64,000 bases of DNA. Source: Membranipora membranacea (lineage: Eukaryota > Bryozoa > Gymnolaemata > Cheilostomatida > Membraniporidae). The stretch is from contig OU612074.1 in assembly GCA_914767715.1 (NCBI GenBank), positions 12,138,062 through 12,202,061 on the forward strand, read 5' to 3'. The notes beneath the pieces were generated by a model that saw only the letters and a program-made list of their open reading frames with translations, had not been told where the DNA came from and did not search any database. The translations under genes and the position numbers were made by a program. Positions 11,212 to 24,425 of this stretch are shown here, in pieces. Numbering within the stretch: position 1 is the first letter of the stretch; every line of letters starts with the position of its first letter.

Positions 11212-12424
11212 ATGGCTAATGCTCAGCCGAATGATTTAATTGATGAGTTTAAATTGGTTTACAAAGAGAAAGGGAAAAATGACCTAAAAGCACAGGTACC
11301 CTTCTTATCAAGGCTCGCAAACAAGTACAGGAAGCTTGGAGAGAAAGATCCTACAGAACACTGGACTGATCTGCTGAAGGTAAATCATGGAAATTCTTGG
11401 TAAATGTTTTTTTACCCAACAGCGGCAGTTCTCAGACTATCAAAGGTTCAGGATCTAAATTGCAAAGTAATTGTTTGAAAATCATTTAGGAAAATATTTC
11501 ATCATATGAGTCAGGGCATCGGCAATAATAAACCTGATGTTAGCCCAAACATCACGCTATGTTCAATAGTTGTTGTCTTTTTTCTCACCAGGCTCACACA
11601 TTGTATAACTCATGTGCAGTGCGGTCAGATGTCAAGGACAAAGGGAGATGGATGCAGGCAAGTTATGACATACAGAAACTGTACTGGGGGCAAGAGGTCA
11701 GGGTCACCAAGGAGCAAGTTGAAACATCTACTGCGAATATCAAAGACCAACTAGAAACACTAAGATCAGAGATGAGGGATCTAATCAAACCTTTAACCGA
11801 AGAAATAGAGACCTGGCAATACTCTTTTGCGGTATTGGAGTCCTCTCCAGATGCCCCAGAAATCCCATTTCAACTGTGTGAAAAAATCAAGGATTTCAGT
11901 ACCCACTGCAATGACTCAATGATTGATATAGTCCAATCAGTCATAGGAGAGGCAGTCAGGTTCTGTGGTGAACCACCCTGTATCTTTTCAGCTGTTGCTT
12001 TTGGTTCTTTGGCTAAAGGTGAAGCTACGCCTTATTCAGATCTTGAATATCTTTTCCTCATTGAAGAGAAGTCACCTCACAATATGAAATATTTCCAAAA
12101 ACTGGCTGTGACATCTTACTTCATGGTTGGAAATGTCCAAGAAACCAATCTCAAGTACATGAGTATTGATGAGCTTCGTCAGGACAAATGGTTTGTAGAT
12201 GCAGCTATGAGTGGACTGAAAATTGATGGTCTCTCTGAGAACGCTGGTAATATTCCTACAGGGAATAACCACCCAGGGACACAAAAGAACAGGTTAATAC
12301 TTACACCCTCTGAGTTAGCTAAAAAGTGCAAAGAGCTACTGGACAACCCAGACCCAAATCCAACGCATCCTGGTGACCTCACTGACATGCTCACATATAC
12401 CAGAGAATTCTATAACCACAACAA

Positions 12425-12459
<35 letters not shown>

Positions 12460-14336
12460 ACCTCTTAGTAACTTTTACTGGAATAAAATCTCATCATTCT
12501 CCAAATGAAAGAAGAATGAACGCCTCCATGGAAATGCTTCACGAGGATATCAGGCGTTATGACTTTGTTCCACACGAAAGACATACCTTAGTACACAGCT
12601 GCATCAATTTGAAGACTGACATTTATCGCTATCCCTCCATCTTGATTTATGACCTAAAGATCATTTATGGTATAGAAGAGAGTAACACATGGGAGACGTT
12701 ACAAGCCCTCCTGGACAAGAGGGTCATTTCGCAGGAGCTGTATGATTGTTTATTATTCCTTCTCTGTGCAGCCCAATACATCAGGCTCTCAGCGTACTTA
12801 GATAGAAACTCACAAGAGGACGGCATCTCGATCCTACTGAAAAACACAGATGCTGATAAAACTGCGACTGGAAAGTCATCCTGGCATTTACCACAAGCTC
12901 TATACTTCCGTATTTGTCTTACTATGTCACCTGTTAAGTCACACATTACCACAAATTTAGACAAAGACAATGGTCTACGAGAACCTGTAATATTTGAAAA
13001 ATATGGGGCTGCCATTGGATTTTATGAGACACTGCAAATTCATGAAGCTTTGATTCAGTGCATCAAAAAACAGTATCCTTGTCTGAGGGACTTGAACCTT
13101 GTTTGCAAGTTCAAACTAGCAAAAGCATATGTTGATTGTTTAAAGTTGTTTGACGGCATCACACTTCTCTCAGAGATTTTAGACACAGTGAGAGACAATC
13201 CTTTGACTTCTGATGCTCAGAAGTTTGTCGCAGACTATTTTGGAAATCAGGATACCGCTATTTTTTGTATTACTGTAGATAAGGGGAATTGGCTTGCAAG
13301 CTGTAATAAGACAAAAGAGGCATTAGAAATTTTGAATCCAATTGCTAGTCTACCGGTGCCTGATCAGCATCTCAGAAGGTACTATTCTGCTCTAGCAACG
13401 GTATACAGAAAGCTCGACGAAATATCTCTAGCAGTGAAATACCATAAACTTTCAATTGAAGACACTCCACCAACAGATGAACCAAGATGCGATAGAGTTG
13501 TTAAACTTTTGAACATGTTTTCGCACTACTCAAAGAATGGTGACATTTCTAAAGCAGAAAAGGCAATACTGGAAGCATTGAAGATATTTGAGCAGTTGCA
13601 TGGTGAAGATAGCAATCACATCCATATTGGATTAGTGTGTCACGCACTAAGCAGACTCAAACTACAAACCAAGAACTTCTCTGAAGCAGAGAAGTATCTC
13701 GACCGAGCCAGATGTAACACTGAGGATCCAGCCAGCTTATTTGAGTTTGATGTCACCTCTGCTGAATTGATGATGGCACAAGACGACTATAAAAGTGCCT
13801 GTAGATCCTTTCTCAAGCTGCTGATATCTTGGCCAGCCATAGATGATAAATTATCCGCCAATTTTGTGAATACAGTTCATCTCGAGCTACAGATAGGAAA
13901 ATGTTATCTTTTCTCCGGAGCACTGAATGCTGCAGAGGTAAGGCTCCATCGGGCAAAGGATCTGCATGGCAGGACATATGTACAAGATGGTCCAGAATTG
14001 CGGGTATGTTCTAACATAACGGAAATAGATTATTATATTGCACAGTGTTTATTAGGAAAAGGTCAGGTGAAAGAAGCTCTAGTGGCAATGCGACAATGTT
14101 TAGACTATTCAAGCCAGATAATTAGGCAACCCTCACATATACCCGAATACTTCAGTGATATAGATAGTAGTCTAAGATCCATCATTAGATTATTGAGACA
14201 GAAAGGGGAGTACTCTGGCTGTCATTTATCATCAGCCCGTTCGTGTTTCATGGCATTGAGGAGGATACACAACACGCTTAGAAATGACAAACTAGCATCA
14301 AAGTATTTGAAAGAGGCAGAAAAGTGTGACACATAA
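11212..14336 (+). CDS. Nucleotidyltransferase (DUF294/GlnD-like) - TPR protein, 970 aa
   Basis: Two coding exons join in phase 0: 11212-11379 (ATG to CTGAAG|GTAAAT) and 11592-14336 (after TTTTTTCTCACCAG). Exon 1 gives 56 helical residues. Exon 2 opens with a charged helical segment (residues ~85-125). A Pol-beta-type nucleotidyltransferase signature follows: G194-S195, then ten residues, then D206-L-E208, the metal-binding G[GS]...D-x-[DE] pattern of DUF294/GlnD-like domains. An Asn/Ser microsatellite tract sits near residue 330. The C-terminal half (from ~560) is a run of TPR-like helical pairs (YRKLDEISLAVKYHKLSIED, KNFSEAEKYLDRAR). No signal peptide or membrane helix is visible, so a cytosolic role is likely. 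Substrate is unknown; nucleotidyl transfer guided by TPR protein contacts is inference. Two broken relatives lie at 5.5-9.2 kb. Confidence 0.85.
12417..12462 (+). repeat. Coding AACAGC microsatellite
   Basis: An AAC/AGC trinucleotide mixture repeats in frame within the nucleotidyltransferase-TPR gene and encodes alternating Asn and Ser. Length changes in multiples of three would alter only a linker. Likely polymorphic. Confidence 0.8.
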
Positions 14337-14657
14337 TGAATGACATTTTGCAATCTTTAGTCTCTTCTATTTACTAGTTTCTTTTTCTTCTTTTATCTTC
14401 TTAAATTATATGGTAGACCTATGTTGGATTGATTTCTCAGTGCTACTATATAAACATTCACTTTATGAGAACAAAACGTGTAGTTTTTTTTTTTTTGCAT
14501 TGTGTGCGGCATGTAAAGTTTCAATTGCTGAAATTAAAAAAGTAATAATAAATCGTAGCATCAATTTTGGTTTTAGTCATGCCGACGCTGCACAACTGTC
14601 TTCACAAAAGATTATCCATGCACAAAGACCTGTCTTGATGAGACAATGTATGGGCTG

Positions 14658-14663
14658 AATAAA
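14658..14663 (+). terminator. Candidate poly(A) signal AATAAA
   Basis: First canonical AATAAA downstream of the stop at 14336, about 320 bp into the 3' flank. It is the probable end of the nucleotidyltransferase-TPR transcript. Confidence 0.4.
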
Positions 14664-15880
14664 CAAGCATTATTTTCATTGTGCAACAAACATCTGGATA
14701 ATATTTCTCCTTCGATATCTGTTCTGATTGGAAGTTGCCTTTTCAACATCGAGGGAAGGACAACTCTTTGTCTAATATATGAAGCAGCATAATGCGATGC
14801 GACAAGGGCAGTTTCTTCAATTTTGGATTTTATTAGGAATTTCACTTATTTCTTTGTTGATTTTCCTTTACTGCCAACTGATATTGAAACTCAATGTCTA
14901 GTGTATGCCTGAGGAACATGCAAAGCATAACCTCTACGTTCATTAATCGACCTAACCATACAAGCAACAGTGTAATTTTTTTGGCCGCTGTTACATTGAA
15001 CGATTAGGAAAATCAACCATACCACACAACCTCACTTCCTTGTAAAGCAAAACTCTTGTGGGTGAGCCATTCAAGCATGATATTCACCCCCATGCTGTCC
15101 TAACTTGGGTCGAAGAAGCGGAAATAGGGTTACGTAAAAGCAAATGTTAAATAAAATCAATCATTACAGAAACAAAAAATCTGAAAATAGTAGCACCAAT
15201 TATTTACGTGCACCTTACATTCTTAATAGTCCTGGTGTATGTAAGCTTTAGCTGCTGAATGTTGCATTATTAGCTTATTAGCTCATTGTCATTATAATAT
15301 TATACACTTCTCAGATAGGTTTGGTAACTCAGAATTTCAGCATCATAGTTGCAATCAGTCACATATTTTTCTAAGTGCGAAAATTACAGTTAAATTTTGG
15401 TCATACTAAACTTGTAGAGTCATTCCAACCTGTAGACCAGCCAGAACAACCATACGCAGCTTCTGCAGTTCGGCAAATGGAATATAATGGTGTTACCAAA
15501 CCTCTTCTTCCATATTCCGACCGACTCTGTTGGCGCCAATATATAAACCCAACGCTCCCTCCATTCACCTTGATTGCATTTCTTGAGACCCCTAAGTACA
15601 ACGTGTTCCTACAGAGTACACATGAGTCTGCCTATAACCTGGATCAACCATATATGTAGCACCACCCTGATTACAACACAATCGCAACGCAACTAAGCCT
15701 GGACAAGCTCTAAACTCGGCAAACTAGCAAAATAAATCTAATGACACTTGGCTAAGGGAATCCCTGAGATTGCATGGTGGGAATTATTCATACTGCGCTC
15801 GAATACAGCATTTCGTTTTTCGACAAACATGCTTAACAAATTGGATATTGATGCTTTTATACAGTAAGTGTTGTGCCAAT
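14664..15880. other. Intergenic, no supported gene
   Basis: AT-rich. The open frame at 15375-15659 has no splice context, no domain and no paralogue, and is not called. Confidence 0.5.
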
Positions 15881-16175
15881 CGATATGAATTCATGGATTG
15901 GTGGTGAAATACACAGTATGGCTATTTGTGGAGAAAGTACATAATATATGTTTGTGTCTGTAATTGGATCTAGCTTGAGTTCTGGCAGCTTTGACATTTT
16001 GCATTGACTGAAGTCCCAGTAACTGGCAAGCCACTTGCAAAAGTTAACAAGAGGTCGGCTGTAGCATTACTGTACTTATGGACCAATCACAGCTGAGAAA
16101 ATGTTTCCAGCAACCGTACATAAATTGCCATATGCTTGTTCATGGTCAGATATTTTCCCTAATCCATGAATATAT
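15881..16175 (+). mobile_element. MITE-like repeat, copy 1
   Basis: About 295 bp, beginning ATATGAATTCATGGATT and ending AATCCATGAATATAT, so the termini are inverted repeats. The body (ACACAGTATGGCTAT, GGTCGGCTGTAGCATT, CATATGCTTGTTCA) is shared with 19025-19336 in the same orientation. No coding capacity. Confidence 0.75.
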
Positions 16176-17123
16176 CAGTGGTTGTGCCATTTCGCTCATG
16201 AGGCCAGTGACAGACTTAAAAACTTTCTATTCAACATATGGAACTCAAGTGATTGTGTTTTATGATATTTATTTCAGCTCTGTACATTTATGTACAATGT
16301 ACACAACAAATTTGGACCAGTCCAAAAATAGCTCATCGCTTTTACACATCAGTAAAAGAAAAAAATAGGTACCATTTCAAACTCGAAGAATAAATGGTAC
16401 CAAATCACCTGACAAGTAGTAGAAAAAAGTCAGTAGCAATAATAAAAGAATAAAACCGTAACAGGTAAACAAGTAGGCCTCTGTTATATCATCATCATTT
16501 CATGGTGCATTTCGTTGCTAACTAAGCTAGGAGCTGCTAGGTGGGTGAGGCTCAATTTTCTTCAGCGATGACTTATTTCATACCGACTACTGTCTGTGGA
16601 TGTTATTGGGTGATTTTGATTATTGGACGGCTGGTTCAACTTGATTCCGTGTAGCTATAGCTGATCGCATTACCATAACTTTTTTTTACACACCATGAAT
16701 TTTACTGTTGTTTGTTTTTCTGTTGGATTCGATATCAATTTATACTTTGGAGATTACAAATTAAAAGGATGTTTGATCGAACAAAGTTTCCCCTAGCTTG
16801 GGCCTCAAGCGGGGCAGCAGAGTTTCTCTAGTGGACAATATCAGGTATCATAAGCATTATTCAGATAGGCGCTTTCATTTAAAAATTTCATCCATCAAGC
16901 TTGCAAGCAATGCAATGTTCAAAGCAGCAGACTGCTAATGCTTGTGCACCTGGAGCTAACTATAAGCTACTTCAATATTCAATTTTTAATATTTACAATA
17001 ATACTAGTGTCGGTCACTGCTTCTATAACGAGAGAGTGAGTGAGAGAGAGAGTTAGGTTACATTGTCATTATAGGGCAAACAGGGAGATTGGGCGTGGCC
17101 ACTGAGCTATAAGTGGGCGGAGT

Positions 17124-20100
17124 TTAAGCACTCTGCTCCTCTCCGCCTCCACCAGCGCTGTGATGCTCCTGTGTATTTTCATCATGATGGTGTTCATCGT
17201 GTCCACCTTCGGAGTCATCTCTCCTCCTGCCTCGTCCCCCGCGGTATCCACCACCACGACGTCCTCGGTAACCAAACCTTCGCCTGCCTCCGTATCCTCT
17301 CTGTCCTCTGCCGTACGGAGGAGCTCCTCCGTCGTTATACTGAGGTGAGTATCCTCCCTGGTGAGGTTCTACCATCTGACCCTCCTCATACTGTCCCTAT
17401 AATAACATACAACTTATCATTCACTTTATAATTATCAAGTAATAGTCTTTTCATGTGGCTACTTTTTCTCCCAACGAAAACAAAACAAGTGGACATGTGA
17501 CAAGGCTAATCAGGTGATTTTATCATACAAATTGATGCACAAAACTGACACACATAATCTAACTATCAAGGAATGACAGAATGTGGCACACTCATGTGTT
17601 GTTGGCCTTTGTGTTGTGGAGTGCAAAAATTAACAACCGTGGTCTCTGTTAAGCTCCTTTCTTAATAAACGAAGGTTGCAACCCAAATTGGTAGTCATCT
17701 ACTTATAATCCATGTGCAGATAACTTCCAACTCAGCCAGAAATCATCATTATAATCACTGTTCTGACATCAGGGAGCTTCATCTGGTCCAAACCCCCTGG
17801 TGCCATCACATATCTTATATATATATATTTTCATATAGGTGGGTCATTCAAATACATCAATATATTGCCCTTCTGTTGCCTTTGCCTAACAAGCGAACAA
17901 AGAACTATCCAACACGACAATTCAGAAAGCTCGACCTCTACTAATCTCTCACCTGAGGTCTTGGTGGATAGCCGTAACCTCCACGTCCACCTCGATATCC
18001 TCCACCGCCGCCTCCTCGGCCGCCACCACCTCCGTAGTAGTTACCTCTGTATCCGCCACCTCCTTGGTAGCCCCTGAATCCACCCCTGAATGGACGTCCA
18101 CCCCTGCTTCGTCCTCTGCCTCCCCTACCTCTTCCTCGAGGTACGTAACCTGTAACACAAGAAGAGTGGATATACGTCCAATATGTAAAGACTGGACTTG
18201 ATGTGGAATCAAGGAGTTTAAGTCTTTAACTCCTTGGTGGAATCAATAATTCGACATAATCCAACAGTATGGCATGAACTACATGTCTGGTCATTAATCG
18301 ACCTGCTTTGAAATCCTGCTAACCACATTACAAAAACCATGAAGTTGTCAATTTGAGCACAACAGCAACAAAAATCTTTGAAATACATGCAGCAGCAATA
18401 ATTGATTTGTGAAATACATACATACAATAACACCAATAATGCAAGCCATCTCCTACAGCTGCTGCAGAACACAGGCCTCCTGCAGTTAGTGCAAGTCCAT
18501 TGCCCCAGTGGTCACGAGTAAAGGCCTTGATCACTGAGGCACTCAACCACTGGACCATTGTACTAACTGCAGAATGACTGTGTTGTACAGGTTAGACAGC
18601 AGTATCACACTGATCACGTGATATTATACTACTGCAGTATATCTCTGATCGATTTAGAGTTAACTAATTCCCTTGGCATGAGTCACAAGAAAAATTTGGT
18701 GTGACGACATGAGTTCATTTTCACCGTTTGCGTGGGTACATCTAGTTACTCGTATTAAATTGACTCTTACGAACAGAGATACACATGCAAATAGTGTAGT
18801 CCTGATGTCAGTGAGCAGTAGTAGTATACAAACCTTGGTCGTATCCACCATCTCCTTCACCATCTTCAGGGTGTACTTCCCCTTCTGATGTTCTGTATCC
18901 ACCACCACCTCTACCCCCTCTGTATCCACCACCACCTCTGCCTCGTCGAGGCTTTCTCTCCATCTCTTCTTCTCCACCTTCATACTCCTCTCCACCCTCG
19001 TCTCCGTGCTACAAAATATAATAATCGATATGAATTCATGGATAAGCGGTAAAATACACAGTATGGCTATTCGTTGAGAAATGACAACAGCATATGACTT
19101 TGTGCCAGTAATATGATCTAGCTAAAATTCTGGAAGCCTCCTTGTTATGCATTGATTGACGTCCCAGTAACGATCTTTAAAAACTCAGGCAAGCAATGTG
19201 ACAAAGTTTGCAAGGGGGTCGGCTGTAGCATTCTGTCTGACCAATTAAAGATTAGAAGTTGTTCCCAGCAACCAGACACAAATTGGCATATGCTTGTTCA
19301 GGGTTAGATATGTTCCCCTTATCCATGAATGTATATATATATATCACAGAACATAATTATTGAATGCATATGCAAATCATACCAGAATTAGGTCATGTCA
19401 ACCCAACATTTCAAGGACGGTATCATAGACTTATAGACTCCTAAACTATATTACGTCTATGGGTGGTGCCCTACTTATTGTGGCCAATGAAAACTAGAAA
19501 TATGTCTGGGTATGTTTTACTGAGTTAGAGAATGACGAATGATTATTGGGGCACAGCTCAGACTGGAATTATATCCCAAAAATGTAATCAAGCTGCAGTG
19601 AATAGCAGGCCCAACATATCTACTTTAGTTTGAGCCTTGAGGCGATATCTGTTTTTCATCATATCTTTCCATTCATATAGATCTTCAAGATCTCCAACAA
19701 TTTACAAGCTACACACTGGATATCCCAATCTAGCCTTAACATACCAAGCCACCAGTCAACCACCCTACATCGAATCTCCCACATACGTATTAGAATTTTG
19801 CACACCTTCTCCCCCCCTCCCACATCATGTGTATCTACCCCTCGTCTATTCACATACCTGATATCCACCCCTGTAGGCACCTCTGCCTCCTCTTCCTCGA
19901 CCTCCGCCGCGTCTGTAACCTCTGAAGAATCTTCTAAATCGTCTTCTCTCTGCTGCGTACTTACTTCCCTGGACAGGTTCGCCCTCTAGTTAACAAAAGG
20001 AAGGAGTATGATGATGATATCAAATTTATTTCAACCGTTCAAAACTGCCACATGACAATATTATAAGAACGTGTTTTACAAAGAACAATATTTACTATTG

Positions 20101-23100
20101 AAATTAAGAAAAGAAACATAAAGAATTAAAAATGAGAAAATCTGATTCACACACTGTGCTTATGAAACAATGAGTTTCGCAAAAACTCAGTCCTTTGTGA
20201 TCCTATCAGCCGGTTAGGTAGACACAATGTTACTATAGCATTGGCGTGTGAGAACTAAAGATTTCATATGTGGTTATTTTCCATAACCAGTTGTTCAATG
20301 TTTTCCCTGTAGAATATCTAATATATCGTAAAAACACATTCCGAGCGCTAATGTGGTCGACTAGTGAAAACTTGAGTGGCTATATTACAGTAAGTAAGGT
20401 TTTGGAAGGCCAAAATATTAGGCTACTATCCCCATGTTCACAGACAACAACTTCACCGCTGTTATCAGTGAATTGTGTGATTGTAAACTCACTCGCTGTT
20501 GAATCATGTTAAACAATGCTGATGAAAACAAGCTACACATACCATTATCTTTGTACCTTGAAGCTGGTTTAATGGACATTATTATGTTGAGATCCTTATC
20601 AGGTAAATGGATGTACTTTAACTAAACTATAGAGCAGACCAAACACAAATAAAATGCACATTGTTCCCATATTTACATAAAGTGTTGCTGTTTGAGACTG
20701 TAATAATAATACTAAAAGAGTGTTCTATGGTCGACAAAAAACAATAACACAGAATTCTTTGTCACAATGCATTCTCTGATGTTTTCACAAGACCAGACAC
20801 AAAAATCAGTGAAATTATTTTCATTTCAATAATAGATTTCCTGAAGATGATCTTACTGAAAGAGAACTTTTAAAGATCCAGAACTGGTGCAGAGCAAATA
20901 AGCTTTTATTAAATTTTGAAAAAAACCACAAAATTATTTTTAAAAACCATCAGAAACGACTATAATACGTTAACCATTAGAAGAGGATTATAATGGTTTA
21001 TTATGGTTAAAACTATTATAAACAATTAGAAGATGACGCTTATACCTTGAATAATGTTATTACATCCACGAATTGCAAATTTCTAGGGATCCATCTGGAT
21101 CAACATTTGACATTTCGGACCCAAATCGATAAAGTTTCAGCCAAATTAAATTTCCTTGTTATGATGCTTCGACATCATTCTGTCAAAATATTTAGACCAA
21201 AAATTGATGATCAATGTCTATTATACTTTCATTTACCCCCACATTTTATATGGACTGGAATTCTGGGGTCACGCTTCCGATGCCGCTTTGTTGCAAGTCC
21301 TAATGTGCCAAAAAAGGCACTGAGAGTTATTTTTAAAAAACCACCAAATTCTTCGATTACATATAAATTTCAAGAATCCTATATTATGCCTATAAATATG
21401 CTTTTCAAGTATCGATTAATTATTTTCATGTATAATCTGCTAAAAAATTATGAAAATTTATTGAAAACTCTGAAAATTGACCATGATTTTAATACCAGAA
21501 ACAAATCCAATTTTTTAAACTAAATTGAAACTGAAAAGGGGAGGAGATCGATATTCTACTCTGGTGTCGAGCTGGTATCTGGCTTTGCTCTGGGTATGCT
21601 TGATCTTCCTCTGCAGGCCTTCAAGGGAGCCCTGGCGGCTCGCCTCTGGGATGAAGTATCGACTCCGGCTCCGTGAGGGGCCTGGATCTGCGGTGGCCTG
21701 CGTCGGCCACATAGAGGATGGACTTCTGGAACAGGATTGCCCCATCTCTAGTCTCGGACTATCTGGCACTCCCTTTGTTTTTTTATTGTTTTTCATTTTC
21801 AGTCTAACCTACTAAATTTTAATTAATTAGACAATAAACAGAGAACAAAAAAAACAAAAAAAAAGATTTATTTTTGCAGCGCAATTGAATTCAGTTTATA
21901 AGCAGACTGTGAATCCTTTCTTGTTGTTTAGTGCATTATCACTACAGTGCAACAAGTTAATTTGTTTCAACTTCAGCAGACTTAACTAAACTGAGCTAAG
22001 CACCACAACTAGATGAGTTTAGCATCATATCAGCAGGCCACCCACTCAAATTGTCACTGTCAAATAGGCCCGTCTTGCCTGGATTAGATAAGAAGTCAAA
22101 ACAACCGACCACAAGACAATGGCGATCTTCTATTGTTTTGTGAAGCGGCAGGTGGTGTGCTAGTGTTATGTTCCTACACATTAAATATCATGTATCAGTA
22201 TATTTTCAATAAATGAATGTCAGTAGCTAAGTTTAGCATAGCTATATAACTCATGATTTGCTCTGTATTATTCTTTCAAATACTGTGACAGATATCTATA
22301 TCAATTACATAGTGGACGTTTTTGCCACAAAACAGGTGGCAGGACTATACCAGTTCAGCAGTTTGGGAGTTAAATCAATTAGAGAAAATTTGTGAACTGG
22401 CAATACTCCATGTGTTTTGAGCTGACCTGATCTTGTTAGATAGCTATCCCTTCCCGTACCGCTGATTCGGAACCTTACAAGCAAGGAAGTCACCACCAAA
22501 GTGGCGCGGACTGCTTTAAAAACCATTGTCACTAATTTCTATTGAACCTTTTTTTCGCTGACTGACCGGCGCAAGGTGTCTTAATATCGTTGACACATTT
22601 TTTTTATTAGGTCAACAAGTTGTTATTTTCTTTTGTTTATATCATTTTTATATAGAAGCCTCAATAAAACATAAAATAATGAAACAAGTAGTAAGCTTAC
22701 CTGGACCGGTCACATTGGCCGCCTCGTTTCCTTTCTCTCCTTCAACTACATCAAACTCGACTTTCTCTCCATCTCCCACAGATCTGAGATACTTCTTTGG
22801 ATTGTTTTTGCTTATGGCCGTCTAAAATCAACAAAACACAGTTTCCATAATATAATCTCTCAAAGGCATTCCTGAACACAAATCATTGAGCATCCACAAT
22901 ATATTAAATATTTGATGGGCTTTATTTCATTGCTCAATAATTTAAATAGAAGCGAAAATCTAGTACTAAACTTGAAGATCTTCAGAAAATGTGAGAGCCG
23001 TAACACTACTATAAATGTAAGATTATTTTATCATGTTAATTGTAGGAAACAAGGCATTTTAATTGGAATGTATGGCCGACCAAGCAGTGTACACAAGCTT

Positions 23101-24425
23101 AGTATACATATTTGAGCCCTAAAAATCTTTCGCAAAGAACCCATGGGCATGTGATCTTGTAAGTATGGAACAGATGATACAAGCCCTTGCTAGGATGGAA
23201 ATATTTTAGGATGAAAGTAATTGGGAATCAGGACACAAGCGCAGAGTTGGGGAATGTCTTTTACATCACAACGGTTCCTAGAAAAATTTGCAACAGGGAG
23301 CATAATAATTAATTGCATGCCACCTGAGACAGTTTGAATGGAGTCATCTGTTAGGATATACTTGGATACTGGAGGCAGGAAATAACAAGAAGGGAAAACC
23401 GGAAACAGGCTCTCTGGTGGTGGAGGAGGGAACAATCAGGAGCTTGGTTCTATGGACGACTTGGGAAGGACGTACAAGTATACTCTGTGACCTTATCTGT
23501 GCCATCAGACCATCTATCGATGCCTAACAGTGCCATCTCTAGCCTAAGCCCTAAGGTAAGCCTAATAGCTTAACATCATCAACTAAAAGGAAATCCCTAC
23601 CTGATGTACAAATACATCCTCTTGAGTGTCGTCTCGGTTAATGAAGCCGTAACCATTTCTAACGTTGAACCATTTTACTGTTCCTGATACTTTAGTGGCT
23701 GTAATATACAACAATAAACAGTGAGACTATGACAGGCACGAGTGTTTGACTCTAAATAACTTAATAAATCTACCATGTCATACCTGAGTACAAGTAGTTT
23801 GTTGCCTTTCAATTTTATCAGTCAGCAAAATAAAGCACTGTTTTTTTTAATAGGTTATTTGTGCAAACTCTCAACTCAACTACACAAGGTTGGACATTGG
23901 TCTTAATCCTGAGCCTCATCCCTACAAATTTAACATCCCTGCAGGTTTAGAGCCACTCATCTTTCATTCACAATTACTGGACTTTTTTTATTTCAATTTC
24001 ATTCATTTTCATTCTCTCCCCCCCCCCCCTCCTCCCCAGCATAGATAGATAGATAGTGCACTTGTTTGTCTTGAATTTCTACATACATACATACATAGTC
24101 AGTGATAATGCAGCAGCTTCCTACAGCATAGGATACTGATAGCAATGAAATGCAAACATAATAATTACAGCTGCACTGTATTAAAGGATCATAGTTTTCT
24201 AATTGTCTTTAAATATAATTAAAAATTTAAACAAATTGTTGAATGAATGAATTGAAAGCCTATTAATTAATTCTTCTTCCTCTTCATTCATTGATTGTTG
24301 TATGTTTGCATTCATTCAAACATCAACTGCATGACACCTAATCATCCAACAGGCTTACCAACTATATTTTTGATTGGCCTCTCTTCTTGTTCATTCCCTG
24401 ATTGGACGTTCTCTCCGTCAGACAT
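17124..24425 (-). CDS. Y-box (cold-shock domain) RNA-binding protein with RGG tail, 352 aa
   Basis: Seven exons with consensus splice sites and continuous phase: 24425-24359, 23698-23601, 22821-22701, 19985-19858, 19008-18834, 18149-17953, 17396-17124. Exon 1 gives a short acidic N-terminus ([10 protein letters not shown]). Exons 2-3 give the cold-shock domain: [15 protein letters not shown] carries the RNP1-type motif and DVFVHQTAI the RNP2-type motif, then [13 protein letters not shown], as in animal YBX proteins. Exons 4-7 encode alternating basic Arg/Gly-rich ([11 protein letters not shown]) and acidic segments, ending in a His-rich stretch and EEQSA. The family packages and regulates mRNA and also binds DNA. 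The basic/acidic alternation matches vertebrate YBX tails, but the Gly-Tyr-Arg content is unusually high. Introns 3 and 4 contain a LINE fragment and a MITE. Confidence 0.93.
19025..19336 (+). mobile_element. MITE-like repeat, copy 2, inside a Y-box intron
   Basis: About 312 bp with ends GAATTCATGGATAAG and CTTATCCATGAATGTAT (inverted repeats) and the same body as 15881-16175. It lies antisense in intron 4 of the Y-box gene. Its edge is only about 16 bp from the acceptor of the exon starting at 19008, so branch-point sequence probably lies inside it. Confidence 0.75.
20838..21864 (+). mobile_element. 5'-truncated, dead non-LTR retrotransposon (LINE)
   Basis: The start reads, in frame, [18 protein letters not shown], typical of the reverse-transcriptase thumb region of LINEs. 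After frameshifts, a 158-codon frame (21047-21523) continues with [20 protein letters not shown], ..KKALRVIF.. and ..DFNTRNKSN, the usual C-terminal part of such ORFs. A GC-richer 3' region, AATAAA at 21833 and an A-rich tail follow. The catalytic YADD region and everything 5' are missing, so it is inactive. It is inserted antisense in Y-box intron 3. Confidence 0.75.

Noticed and set aside
15375-15659. 94-codon open frame
   Set aside because: No domain or splice logic; the overlapping antisense frame is equally long.
21525-21815. 96-codon frame ending in a hydrophobic tail
   Set aside because: Lies in the 3' part of the LINE fragment, ahead of its poly(A) tail; also open on the other strand.
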